From NCBI RefSeq assembly GCF_025717675.1, contig NZ_JAJIRT010000010.1, forward strand, positions 124,001 through 188,000: a stretch of DNA of 64,000 nt, read 5' to 3'. Shown here piece after piece: positions 44,500-53,528 of this stretch. Under the pieces are notes generated by a model. It was not told the DNA's origin and searched no databases. It worked only from the letters and a program-made list of their open reading frames with translations. Origin of the DNA: Paucibacter sp. DJ2R-2. GTDB lineage: Bacteria; Pseudomonadota; Gammaproteobacteria; Burkholderiales; Burkholderiaceae_C. Every line of letters begins with the position of its first letter. Position 1 is the stretch's first letter. Position numbers and translations under genes: made by a program.

Positions 44500-45828
44500 T
44501 CAGCCGGCGCCCAGCACCCGTCCCTGGCGCACCCGCATCTGGATCTTGCTCAGCGCGTCCAGATCGTGGATCGGGTTGGCTGGCAGCAGCAGGAAGCTGG
44601 CCTCGCAGCCGGGCTCGAAGCAGCCCAGGCGGCGCTTGGGAAAGAGCACATGGGGCGTGGTGATGGTGGCCATCTTGAGCAGCTGCGGGCGGCCGATCAC
44701 GCCCAGGCGGTCGAGGTTGCGCAGCTCACCCAACACCGAGCCGTTGAACAGGTCCGAGCCCAGCAGCAAGGGCACGCCGGCCGCTTGCAGGGTGCGCAAA
44801 TTGTCGGCCTGTTGGGCGCGCACCTTGGTCAGCTGCTCGGGCGACATGCGGAACAGCTCGCTGGCGGCCGTGGCGGTGATGACGGCCACCTTGCGGCGCG
44901 CGGCCTCGGCGGCCATCTCGGGGCTGATGCGGTAGCTCTCGGCGCCCGTCCCCTCAAAAAAAAACAGGCCCGGCAGACGCGCCACCCAGTGGGCGCCGGA
45001 CAGTACGGCGATGTTGAAGTCGGCGGCCGTGTCGGCCTGGGCGATCACCAGCAAACGGTCCTGCAGCGCTTTCTTGACGATGGCCGCGGGCAGCTCGGGC
45101 TTGAGGCCCAGGCGGCCGAACTGCTTGGGGTCGGCGTGCAGCTCGGGGCTTTCCGAGCGGCTGAGCATGAACTTGAGCGCCTCGCTCTTGCGTGCTTGTA
45201 CCAGTGGCCACTTCTTCTCGACCTGCTCTAGGCTGTCCATCACCAGCACGGTCTTGTCGATGTGGTCCTCGGGCTTGGGCTTCGGGCCAGCGGAATTCGG
45301 CTCTTCGCTGAGCAACTGGGCCAAGGGCTGGCCGTCCGGAGAGGTGATGCAGGCGGTCACGAACACCAGCTCCGGCCCGGCTGCCTGGGCGCCGGCGGCG
45401 GCCAGGGCGCGTACGGCGCCGGCGCCCTTGGGTTCGGCGCATTGCATCAGGGCGTAGAACACGCCGTCGCGCAGATAGCCTTGGCCGTAGCGGCCCCAGG
45501 CCCAGGCGTTTTGCAGATTGTGGTTGTGCGCGTCGGCCAAAGGTGGAATCAGGAACTGGCCCTTCAGATTCATGTGCCGCTGGGCTTTTTTGATCTTCTG
45601 GCCGCTGAACTTGCCGTCCTTGACGTACAGCGTGCCGGAGCGGAAGCCCTGACCGTCGAACCATTGGGCGTTTTTCAGCTCCATGGTCACCGAGGCGCCG
45701 GGGCGTAGATCGTCTTCCGCAGGCAGAGGCTGGCTCTGTGCCCGGCCGGGTGCTGTGAAAAGAAACAGGGCCAGAGCGGTGGCGCAAGCGCCGGCCGGGC
45801 GGAACAGGAAAGTGGCAAATGCTGGCAT
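44500..45828 (-). CDS. Secreted amidohydrolase family protein
   Basis: From ATG 45828 the protein has 442 residues and a signal peptide (ALFLFTAPGRAQ). The metal-ligand motif DAHNHN lies at about residue 98 and a C-terminal Asp region LLLGSDLFNGS follows. The layout is that of the amidohydrolase (metal-dependent hydrolase) superfamily with a periplasmic or outer location. A run of nine A (44956-44964) lies within the gene. The substrate is unknown. Confidence 0.82.
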   Translation of the reverse strand: MPAFATFLFRPAGACATALALFLFTAPGRAQSQPLPAEDDLRPGASVTMELKNAQWFDGQGFRSGTLYVKDGKFSGQKIKKAQRHMNLKGQFLIPPLADAHNHNLQNAWAWGRYGQGYLRDGVFYALMQCAEPKGAGAVRALAAAGAQAAGPELVFVTACITSPDGQPLAQLLSEEPNSAGPKPKPEDHIDKTVLVMDSLEQVEKKWPLVQARKSEALKFMLSRSESPELHADPKQFGRLGLKPELPAAIVKKALQDRLLVIAQADTAADFNIAVLSGAHWVARLPGLFFFEGTGAESYRISPEMAAEAARRKVAVITATAASELFRMSPEQLTKVRAQQADNLRTLQAAGVPLLLGSDLFNGSVLGELRNLDRLGVIGRPQLLKMATITTPHVLFPKRRLGCFEPGCEASFLLLPANPIHDLDALSKIQMRVRQGRVLGAG

Positions 45829-45915
45829 AGGCCGGGCATGGTAGCGAGTTTGAGAGTGCACACCCCAGCTCCGATTTGCCGGCCGCCCCCGAGGCAAACC
45901 CTAGAATCCGCCCCC

Positions 45916-47919
45916 ATGGCCACCAAAGCTTCCTCCTCTCCCAACACTTCTTCCGCCACGCCCGGCAGCTACGGCGAGGGCTCGATCCGCGTGCTCAAGG
46001 GCCTGGAGCCTGTCAAGCAGCGCCCGGGGATGTACACCCGGACCGACAACCCCCTGCACACCATCCAGGAGGTCATCGACAACGCGGCCGACGAGGCTCT
46101 GGCCGGTTTCGGCAAGCGCATCGACCTGATCCAGCACAGCGACGGCTCCATCTCCATTGCCGACGACGGCCGTGGCATTCCCTTCGGCCTGCACCCCGAA
46201 GAAGGGGTGCCCGTGGTCGAGATCGTCTTCACCCGCCTGCATGCCGGCGGCAAGTTCGACAAGGGCTCGGGCGGCGCCTACAGCTTCTCGGGCGGCCTGC
46301 ACGGCGTCGGCGTCAGTGTCACCAATGCCCTGGCCAAGCGCCTGGAGGTGACGGTCTGGCGTGGCGGCGAAGTGGCCAGCCTCGCGTTCGAGAACGGCGA
46401 TGTGGTCGAGCCGGTCACGGCCCGCAAGGCCGAGCGCGGCGACCGCAAGCAGGGCACGACGGTGCGCGTCTGGCCCGATGCCAAGTATTTCGAAAGCGCC
46501 GAGCTGCCCAAGAACGAGCTGGTCCACCTGCTGCGCAGCAAGGCGGTGCTGATGCCGGGCGTCATCGTCACGCTGACGAACGAGAAAACCGGTGATGTGC
46601 AGACCTGGTCCTACAAAGGCGGCCTGCGTGACTATCTTCAGCAGACCCTGACGGCCGACGCGCTGATCCCGCTGTTCGAAGGCGAGCAGTACGCCGGCCG
46701 CAGCGAGACCGAGAACTTCGCCGAGGGCGAAGGCGCCGCCTGGTGCGTGGCCTTCACCGAAGAAGGCCAGACCATGCGCGAGAGCTATGTCAACCTGATC
46801 CCTACTGTGGCCGGCGGTACGCATGAGTCGGGCCTGAAAGATGGCCTGTTCGGCGCCATCAAGGGCTTCATTGAGCTGCACAGCCTGCTGCCCAAGGGCG
46901 TCAAGCTGATGCCGGACGATGTGTTCTCGCGCGCGTCCTTCGTGCTCTCGGCCAAGGTGCTGGACCCGCAGTTCCAGGGCCAGACCAAGGAGCGCCTGAA
47001 CAGCCGCGACGCCTTGCGCCTGGTGTCCACCTATGTGAAGCCGGGCTTGGAGCTGTGGCTGAACCAGCATGTGGAGTTCGGCAAAAAGCTGGCCGAGTTG
47101 GTCATCAAGCAGGCGCAGACCCGCCAGCGCGCCTCGCAGAAAGTCGAGAAGCGCAAGGGCTCGGGCGTGGCTGTGCTGCCGGGCAAGCTGACCGATTGCG
47201 AAAGCCGCGATCTGTTGCACAACGAGGTCTTTCTGGTCGAAGGTGATTCGGCCGGCGGCAGCGCCAAGATGGGCCGCAACAAGGAAACCCAAGCCGTGCT
47301 TCCCCTGCGCGGCAAGGTGCTGAACACCTGGGAGGTCGAGCGCGACCGCCTGTTCGCCAACAACGAGATCCACGACATCTCGGTGGCCTTGGGGGTGGAC
47401 CCGCATGGCAAGAACGATTCGCCCGACCTCAGCGGCCTGCGCTACGGCAAGGTCTGCATCTTGTCCGATGCGGACGTGGACGGTTCGCACATTCAAGTGC
47501 TCTTGCTGACCCTGTTCTTCCGCCATTTCCCCAAGCTGATCGAAACCGGCCACATCTTCGTCTCACGGCCGCCGCTCTACCGCGTCGACGCACCGGCGCG
47601 CGGCAAGAAGCCGGCCGCCAAGATCTATGCGCTCGATGAAGGCGAACTCAGCGCCACCCTGGACAAGCTGCGCAAGGAAGGCGCCCGCGAAGGCAGCTGG
47701 AGCATCAGCCGCTTCAAAGGCCTGGGCGAAATGAGTGCCGAGCAGCTCTGGGACACCACACTCAACCCCGAGACGCGCCGCCTGAGCCCGGTCACCTACG
47801 GCGCGCTCGACCTGGGCGAAACCGAGGTCGCCATCAACAAGTTGATGGGCAAGGGCGAGGCCTCCTCGCGCCGCGAGCTGATGGAAATCCACGGCGACTC
47901 GGTCGAAGTGGACGTTTGA
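45916..47919 (+). CDS. parE: DNA topoisomerase IV subunit B
   Basis: The 667-residue protein has the GHKL ATPase domain (EVIDNAADEALAG, DGRGIPFG, GGLHGVGVS) and the TOPRIM domain (VEGDSAGGSAKMGRN; DADVDGSHI). It decatenates chromosomes with ParC, encoded downstream in the same operon, with three other genes between. It starts at ATG 45916, divergent from the amidohydrolase gene by 87 bases. Confidence 0.96.
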   Translation: MATKASSSPNTSSATPGSYGEGSIRVLKGLEPVKQRPGMYTRTDNPLHTIQEVIDNAADEALAGFGKRIDLIQHSDGSISIADDGRGIPFGLHPEEGVPVVEIVFTRLHAGGKFDKGSGGAYSFSGGLHGVGVSVTNALAKRLEVTVWRGGEVASLAFENGDVVEPVTARKAERGDRKQGTTVRVWPDAKYFESAELPKNELVHLLRSKAVLMPGVIVTLTNEKTGDVQTWSYKGGLRDYLQQTLTADALIPLFEGEQYAGRSETENFAEGEGAAWCVAFTEEGQTMRESYVNLIPTVAGGTHESGLKDGLFGAIKGFIELHSLLPKGVKLMPDDVFSRASFVLSAKVLDPQFQGQTKERLNSRDALRLVSTYVKPGLELWLNQHVEFGKKLAELVIKQAQTRQRASQKVEKRKGSGVAVLPGKLTDCESRDLLHNEVFLVEGDSAGGSAKMGRNKETQAVLPLRGKVLNTWEVERDRLFANNEIHDISVALGVDPHGKNDSPDLSGLRYGKVCILSDADVDGSHIQVLLLTLFFRHFPKLIETGHIFVSRPPLYRVDAPARGKKPAAKIYALDEGELSATLDKLRKEGAREGSWSISRFKGLGEMSAEQLWDTTLNPETRRLSPVTYGALDLGETEVAINKLMGKGEASSRRELMEIHGDSVEVDV

Positions 47920-47929
47920 ATCGGCCACC

Positions 47930-48964
47930 ATGAAAACCGTTTACAACGCCCGACATGCGGCGCATGCGGCCACACACGAGTTCTTCCGCGGCCGCCTGGT
48001 GCCGGCCTTCGAGGTGCCGGCCCGGGCCGACTATGTGCTGGCGGCTGTGCAGGCCGCCCAGCTGGGTGCGTTGCTGGAGCCGGTAGACCATGGCCTGGCG
48101 CCCTTGGAGCGCGTTCACGCGCCGGCCTACCTGCGATTTGTGCAAGGCGCTTGGGCCGAGTGGCAGGCTTTGGGCGGCGAGGGTGATGCTTTCCCCGCTG
48201 TCTGGCCGGTTCGCTCGCTTCGTAGCGATGTTGTGCCGCCCAGCTTTGCCGCCCGCATGGGCCTGTACTCGATGGACAGCGGCACGCCGCTGACGTCCGG
48301 CAGCTGGGAGGCCGCCTACTGGGGCGCGCAAGCCAGCCTGACCGGCCTGGACCAGGTGCTGGCAGGCGAGCGCAGCGCCTATGTGCTGACCCGCCCGCCG
48401 GGCCACCATGCCGGGGCGGATTTCTTTGGCGGCTACTGCTTTGTCAACAACGCGGCGGTGGCGGCCCAGGCGGCGCTCGATGCCGGCCTGCAGCGCGTGG
48501 CCATCCTCGATGTGGACTACCACCACGGCAATGGCACGCAGGCCATTTTTTACGACCGTGCGGACGTTTTTTATGCCAGCCTGCATGGCGACCCGCAGAC
48601 GGAGTTTCCCTTCTTCCTCGGCCATGCCGACGAGACTGGCGCCGGCGCCGGCCAGGGCTTCAATGCCAACTTCCCGCTGCCGGCTGGCGCCAGCAACGAG
48701 GCCTGGTTCACCGCGCTGGAGGCCGCGCTGGAACGACTGCAAGCCTATGCGCCCGAGCTGCTGATCGTCTCCCTGGGCGTGGACACCTACGGCGGCGACC
48801 CGATCTCTCATTTCAAGCTGGATCGCCCCGAGTTCAGTCGCCTCGGTCAGCGCTTGGCGGCCTTCGGCGCCCGCACCCTGTTCCTGCAGGAAGGCGGTTA
48901 TGCCACCGAGGCCATTGGCCACAACGTGGTCGCGGTGTTGCAAGGTTTCGAGCCCCGGCCATGA
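47930..48964 (+). CDS. Histone deacetylase/acetylpolyamine amidohydrolase family protein
   Basis: The 344-residue zinc hydrolase has RPPGHHAGADFFGGYCFVNN and DVDYHHGNGTQ, which hold the catalytic His pair and zinc-binding residues. Sequence is closest in pattern to acetylpolyamine amidohydrolase (AphA-like). Deacetylation of acetylated polyamines is the probable reaction. The gene lies 10 bases after parE and overlaps the GNAT gene (ATGA, 48961-48964). Confidence 0.9.
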   Translation: MKTVYNARHAAHAATHEFFRGRLVPAFEVPARADYVLAAVQAAQLGALLEPVDHGLAPLERVHAPAYLRFVQGAWAEWQALGGEGDAFPAVWPVRSLRSDVVPPSFAARMGLYSMDSGTPLTSGSWEAAYWGAQASLTGLDQVLAGERSAYVLTRPPGHHAGADFFGGYCFVNNAAVAAQAALDAGLQRVAILDVDYHHGNGTQAIFYDRADVFYASLHGDPQTEFPFFLGHADETGAGAGQGFNANFPLPAGASNEAWFTALEAALERLQAYAPELLIVSLGVDTYGGDPISHFKLDRPEFSRLGQRLAAFGARTLFLQEGGYATEAIGHNVVAVLQGFEPRP

Positions 48965-49500
48965 GCAAGGCCGCGCCGCGCGTGCACCTGCGTCCGACCA
49001 TGTTGTCGGACCTGGACTATGTCGTCTCCATCGAGCAGGACGGCGCCAACCGCCCCTTCATCACGCCCTGGGAACGGGTGCAGCACGAGGGTGCGCTGCG
49101 CTTCCCCGACTCTCGCCACTTCATCATCGAGGCCGGGCCCGAGGCCACGCGCGCCGGTTTTGTCATCCTGCAGGGCTGCCGCAACCCGCATGGCTCGGTC
49201 GAGCTCAAGCGCATCGTGCTGGGCCCCAAGGGCGCGGGTCTGGGTCGGCGCTCGGTGCGCCTGCTCAAGGCTCTGGCCTTCACCCAGCTCAAGGCGCACC
49301 GTTTCTGGCTGGACGTCAAAGCGCTCAACACGCGCGCACTCAAGCTCTACGCCAGCGAGGGCTTTGTTGAAGAGGGCCGCCTGCGCGAAAGCGTGCGCGT
49401 CACCACCGAGGGCGCCGATGGTTATGACAGCCTGGTCGTGATGTCCCTGCTGGATCGCGAATACCAGGCCCGCCTGGCCCTGGGCGAGGAGGGGGCTTGA
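48961..49500 (+). CDS. GNAT family N-acetyltransferase
   Basis: The 179-residue protein has the acetyl-CoA loop near GPKGAGLGRRSVRLL and a GNAT fold with VKALNTRALKLYASEGFVEEGR at the end. The substrate is unknown. A link to the deacetylase just before it is possible (inference). Start overlaps the deacetylase stop, and its stop overlaps the transglycosylase TTG. Confidence 0.88.
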   Translation: MSKAAPRVHLRPTMLSDLDYVVSIEQDGANRPFITPWERVQHEGALRFPDSRHFIIEAGPEATRAGFVILQGCRNPHGSVELKRIVLGPKGAGLGRRSVRLLKALAFTQLKAHRFWLDVKALNTRALKLYASEGFVEEGRLRESVRVTTEGADGYDSLVVMSLLDREYQARLALGEEGA

Positions 49501-50201
49501 GTCGCCTTTTCCTTTTGTTTGGGCTGCTGCTCAGCCTGGCCGGCGGCGCGCGAGCCGAACTCTGGGGTTATGTCGATGGCCAGGGCATGGCGCATCTGGC
49601 GCCGCACCAGGTCGACAGCCGCTACAGCCTGGTGCTGGGCGGTACGCAGGCGCGGCGTGCGGCCGCGGCCCAATCGCAGGTGCCGGGCAAGAGCGACGGC
49701 GGCCAGGGCCTCTTGACCTGGCTGGAGTTCGCGCCCGAGGTCAAGGCGGTCCAGCCTTTTTTGCGCGAGGCCGCGGCCCGGCATGGTGTCGATATGGAAC
49801 TGCTCAAGGCCGTGATCGCGGTCGAGTCGGGCTACAAGCATGATGCTGAATCCAAGCGCGGTGCGCTCGGTCTGATGCAGCTGATGCCCGAGGCCGCCCA
49901 GCGCTACGGCCCGGTGGCCAAGAGCGCGCCGAGCAAGAAGCAAATGCTGGACCCGCGCACCAATGTGCTGACCGGCGCCCGCATGCTGGCCGATCTGATT
50001 CAACGCTTCGGCCGCATCGATGCGGCCCTGGCGGCCTGGAATGCCGGCGAGGGTGCGGTGCGCCGCCACAGTGGCGGCATGCCGCCCTTTGCCGAAACCC
50101 AAGCCCATGTTCACCTGGTGCTGGAGCTGTACTGGGCCTTGCTGCAACACAGCCTGCCCGCCCAAGCCCAGCAACTCAAGATTCACAAGAACGAACCCTG
50201 A
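49497..50201 (+). CDS. Lytic transglycosylase (SLT domain)
   Basis: From a TTG at 49497 that overlaps the GNAT stop (TTGA), the 234-residue protein has a signal peptide and a soluble SLT domain at about residues 90-215. The catalytic Glu is in [13 protein letters not shown], followed by [14 protein letters not shown]. It cleaves peptidoglycan glycan strands. It lies 11 bases before parC. Confidence 0.9.
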   Translation: MSRLFLLFGLLLSLAGGARAELWGYVDGQGMAHLAPHQVDSRYSLVLGGTQARRAAAAQSQVPGKSDGGQGLLTWLEFAPEVKAVQPFLREAAARHGVDMELLKAVIAVESGYKHDAESKRGALGLMQLMPEAAQRYGPVAKSAPSKKQMLDPRTNVLTGARMLADLIQRFGRIDAALAAWNAGEGAVRRHSGGMPPFAETQAHVHLVLELYWALLQHSLPAQAQQLKIHKNEP

Positions 50202-50212
50202 CGACGAATCGC

Positions 50213-52570
50213 ATGACCCAGCAGACTTCCATTTTTGACAACCCGCCGCCGAACTCCGGTGGCGGTGGCAGCGGCGGCGCGGGCGACGGTGACAACCTGA
50301 CCCTGGGCCATTACGCCGAGCGTGCTTACCTCGAATATGCGCTGAGCGTGGTCAAGGGCCGGGCTCTGCCTGATGTCTGCGACGGCCAGAAGCCGGTGCA
50401 GCGCCGCATCCTCTACACCATGGAGCGCATGGGCCTGTCCTACAGCGGCAACACCGGCGCCAAGCCGGTCAAGGGCGCGCGCGTGGTCGGCGATGTGATG
50501 GGCAAGTTGCACCCACACGGTGATCAATCGGTCTACGACGCCCTGGTGCGCATGGCCCAAGACTTTTCCCTGCGCTACCCGCTGATCGATGGCCAGGGCA
50601 ATTTCGGCAGCCGCGACGGCGACGGTGCGGCCGCCATGCGTTACACCGAGGCGCGGCTGTCGCCGATCGCCCGCCTGCTGCTCGACGAGATCGATGAAGG
50701 CACGGTGGACTTCACACCCAATTACGACGGTTCCACCCAAGAGCCGCGCCAGCTGCCGGCGCGCCTGCCTTTCGTGCTGCTCAACGGCGCCAGCGGCATT
50801 GCCGTGGGCATGGCCACCGAGGTGCCCAGCCACAATCTGCGCGAGGTGGCGGCCGCCTCCGTGGCCTTGCTGAAGAACGAGAACCTCAGCGACGACGAGC
50901 TCTTCACCCTGCTGCCCGGCCCGGACTACCCCGGCGGCGGCCAGCTGATCAGCCCGGCCGATGACATCCGCGCGGCCTACCTCAGCGGCCGCGGCAGCAT
51001 GAAGCTGCGCGCGCGCTGGAAGATTGAAGACCTGGCGCGGGGTCAGTGGCAACTGGTTGTCACCGAGTTGCCGCATGGCTGCAGCTCGCAGAAGGTGCTG
51101 GAAGAGATCGAGGAGCTTTCCAACCCCAAGGTCAAGGCCGGCAAGAAGGCCTTGAGCCAGGAGCAGGTGCAGCTCAAAGCCAGTGTGTTGGCCGTGCTGG
51201 ACTGCGTGCGCGATGAGTCGAGCAAAGACGCCGCCGTGCGCCTGGTCTTCGAGCCCAAGAGTCGCACCGTTGAGCAGCAGGACTTGATCAGCACCTTGCT
51301 GGCCCACACCAGCCTGGAGACTTCGGCCTCGCTGAACCTGACCATGGTCGGTGCCGACGGCCGGCCGACGCAAAAAGGGCTGCGCCAGATTCTGAGCGAA
51401 TGGCTGGGCTTCCGCCAGACCACGGTGCAGCGCCGCACCCAGCACCGCCTGGACAAGGTGCGTGACCGCATCCATGTGCTGGAAGGCCGGCAGCTGGTGC
51501 TGCTGAATATCGACGAGGTGATCCGCATCATCCGCAACGCCGATGAGCCGAAGCCGGCTCTGATCGAGCGTTTCCGCCTGTCCGACCGCCAGGCCGAGGA
51601 CATTCTGGAAATCCGCCTGCGCCAGCTGGCGCGCCTGGAGGCGATCAAGATCGAGCAGGAGCTCAAGAGCCTGCGCGAGGACGAGGCCAAGCTGGCCGAC
51701 ATCCTGGCCAATCCGAGCGTGCTCAAGCGCACCGTCATCAAGGAAATCGAGGCCGACGCCAAGCAGTACGGCGACGATCGCCGCACCCTGATTCAGGAAG
51801 AAAAGCGCGCCACCGCCGAAGTCAAGGTGGTGGATGAACCCGTCACCGTGGTGGTCAGCTTGAAGGGCTGGGTGCGCGCACTCAAGGGCCATGAGGTCGA
51901 GCCTGCGGCTCTGGCCTTCAAGTCGGGCGACCAGCTCTACGGCACCTTCCCCTGCCGCAGCGTCGACCCGCTGATCGTCTTCGGCAACAACGGCCGGGTC
52001 TACTCGGTGCCGGTGTCGGCCCTGCCCGGCGGGCGCGGCGATGGCCAGCCCATCACCACCCTGATCGAGCTGGAAAGTGGCAGCCAGATTGCGCATTACT
52101 TCGCCGGCAATGCCCAGCAGCGCCTGGTGCTGGCCGGCACCGGCGGCTTCGGCTTGATCGCCCAGGTGGGCGACTTGGTTGGCCGGCAAAAAGCGGGCAA
52201 GACCTTCCTGAGCCTGGAAGGCACGGAGCAGCCCCTGCCGCCGGCCGTGGTGCCCGCGGGTGAGGTGCTGGGCGTGCAGCTGGCCTGCCTGAGCCTGAGT
52301 GGCCGCCTGCTGACCTATGGTCTGGACGAACTCAAGCACCAACCCAAGGGTGGCCGTGGCCTGACCCTGGTCGACCTGGAGGACAAGGACGCGCTGCTCA
52401 GCGTGGCCGCCTTCACGCAAAGCCTGCTGGTGATCGGCACCGGCCGCGGCGCCAAGCCCAAGGAGGAAACCCTCAAGGGCGTGGGCCTGGCCAGTTATGC
52501 CGGCAAGCGCGCCCGCAAGGGCAAGCCGGTCGAAGCCTTCCAGAAGGTCTTGCGCGTGCTGGCGCCCTGA
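50213..52570 (+). CDS. parC: DNA topoisomerase IV subunit A
   Basis: The 785-residue protein has the winged-helix region with catalytic Tyr near [15 protein letters not shown]. GyrA/ParC core segments [19 protein letters not shown] and [26 protein letters not shown] follow. The quinolone-region residues around GDQSVYD appear wild-type-like. The C-terminal beta-pinwheel repeats are present. It pairs with ParE, encoded in the same operon. Confidence 0.96.
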   Translation: MTQQTSIFDNPPPNSGGGGSGGAGDGDNLTLGHYAERAYLEYALSVVKGRALPDVCDGQKPVQRRILYTMERMGLSYSGNTGAKPVKGARVVGDVMGKLHPHGDQSVYDALVRMAQDFSLRYPLIDGQGNFGSRDGDGAAAMRYTEARLSPIARLLLDEIDEGTVDFTPNYDGSTQEPRQLPARLPFVLLNGASGIAVGMATEVPSHNLREVAAASVALLKNENLSDDELFTLLPGPDYPGGGQLISPADDIRAAYLSGRGSMKLRARWKIEDLARGQWQLVVTELPHGCSSQKVLEEIEELSNPKVKAGKKALSQEQVQLKASVLAVLDCVRDESSKDAAVRLVFEPKSRTVEQQDLISTLLAHTSLETSASLNLTMVGADGRPTQKGLRQILSEWLGFRQTTVQRRTQHRLDKVRDRIHVLEGRQLVLLNIDEVIRIIRNADEPKPALIERFRLSDRQAEDILEIRLRQLARLEAIKIEQELKSLREDEAKLADILANPSVLKRTVIKEIEADAKQYGDDRRTLIQEEKRATAEVKVVDEPVTVVVSLKGWVRALKGHEVEPAALAFKSGDQLYGTFPCRSVDPLIVFGNNGRVYSVPVSALPGGRGDGQPITTLIELESGSQIAHYFAGNAQQRLVLAGTGGFGLIAQVGDLVGRQKAGKTFLSLEGTEQPLPPAVVPAGEVLGVQLACLSLSGRLLTYGLDELKHQPKGGRGLTLVDLEDKDALLSVAAFTQSLLVIGTGRGAKPKEETLKGVGLASYAGKRARKGKPVEAFQKVLRVLAP

Positions 52571-52573
52571 TCG

Positions 52574-53497
52574 ATGCGTCGCGACTTTCTGAGGCGAGGC
52601 CTGGCAGCCGTAGGCCTGGGGGCGAGCCTGGTCCGGCCGTCCTGGGCCACGGCCGTGAGCCTGGATAGCCTCGATTTCCAGGCTGCCTGTCAGGCGCTTG
52701 AAGCGAGGCTCGGTGGTCAGATCGGTGTGTTTGCGCTGAACACCGAGAACCAGATGCAGCTTGGTTACCGCGCCGATGAGCGCTTCGCCATGTGCTCCAC
52801 CTTCAAGCTGCTGCTGGCCGCCGCCGTGCTGGCGCGCATCGACGCCGGCCAGCTGCGATCCGATCAACGCCTGCGTTATGGCCCGCGTGATCTGCTGCCG
52901 CATGCGCCGGTCACCGGCGCACTGCTGTCGGGCGGCTCGCAATCGGCCTCGCTGACGGTGGCCGAGTTGTGTGCGGCCATCCTGGTGCACAGCGACAACC
53001 CGGCCGCCAATCTGCTGCTGCCTTTGGTCGGCGGCCCGCCGGGCCTGACCCGCTTCGCGCGCGAGCAGGGCGACCCGATCACCCGGCTGGACCGCATCGA
53101 ACCGGCGCTCAACAGCAATGAGCCCGAGGACCCGCGCGACAGCAGTACGCCTGCGGCCTTCGTCAGCCTGCTGGATCGCATTCTTGGCTCCGTGCTGTCG
53201 GAGGAGTTGCGACAGCAGCTGCTGGTCTGGATGAATGCCTCGGAGACCGGCCTGCGCCGCTTGCGCGCCGGGGCACCGCAGGGCTGGCCTGCGGCCGACA
53301 AGACCGGCACCGGTGCCCGCGGCGCGGTCAACGATGTGGCGGTGTTTTTCCCACCCGACCGCGCGCCCATCCTGATGGCGGTGTTCATGAGCGGCTCCAG
53401 CCAGCCGCAGGCCGCGTTGGAGGCGGCCCATGCGGAGCTGGCCACGCGCGCCCTGGCTCAGCTGATTGCGCCGCCGCCGGCAGAGGCGGCGCGCTGA
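52574..53497 (+). CDS. Class A beta-lactamase
   Basis: The 307-residue protein shows all class A motifs: S75-x-x-K78 in CSTFK (Ambler S70/K73), S140-D-N142 in HSDN (SDN loop), E176-x-x-L-N180 in EPALN (E166/N170) and K243-T-G in DKTGTG. The N-terminus MRRDFLRRG resembles a twin-arginine signal. The product should hydrolyse beta-lactams in the periplasm. It starts 3 bases after parC, so it is cotranscribed with the topoisomerase operon. The position following KTG is T-G, not the Cys238 of KPC-like enzymes. Confidence 0.92.
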   Translation: MRRDFLRRGLAAVGLGASLVRPSWATAVSLDSLDFQAACQALEARLGGQIGVFALNTENQMQLGYRADERFAMCSTFKLLLAAAVLARIDAGQLRSDQRLRYGPRDLLPHAPVTGALLSGGSQSASLTVAELCAAILVHSDNPAANLLLPLVGGPPGLTRFAREQGDPITRLDRIEPALNSNEPEDPRDSSTPAAFVSLLDRILGSVLSEELRQQLLVWMNASETGLRRLRAGAPQGWPAADKTGTGARGAVNDVAVFFPPDRAPILMAVFMSGSSQPQAALEAAHAELATRALAQLIAPPPAEAAR

Positions 53498-53528
53498 AGG
53501 CGGGGCCGATCGGCTCTGGTCGCCCGCC

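Noticed and set aside
44500-45828. Possible frameshift in the amidohydrolase at the nine-A run
   Set aside because: The protein reads through the run in one frame and both sides belong to the same domain, so no break is present in this sequence.
50183-53431. 1082-codon open frame on the minus strand opposite parC and the beta-lactamase
   Set aside because: parC and the beta-lactamase are intact and recognised on the plus strand; the opposite frame has no domain.
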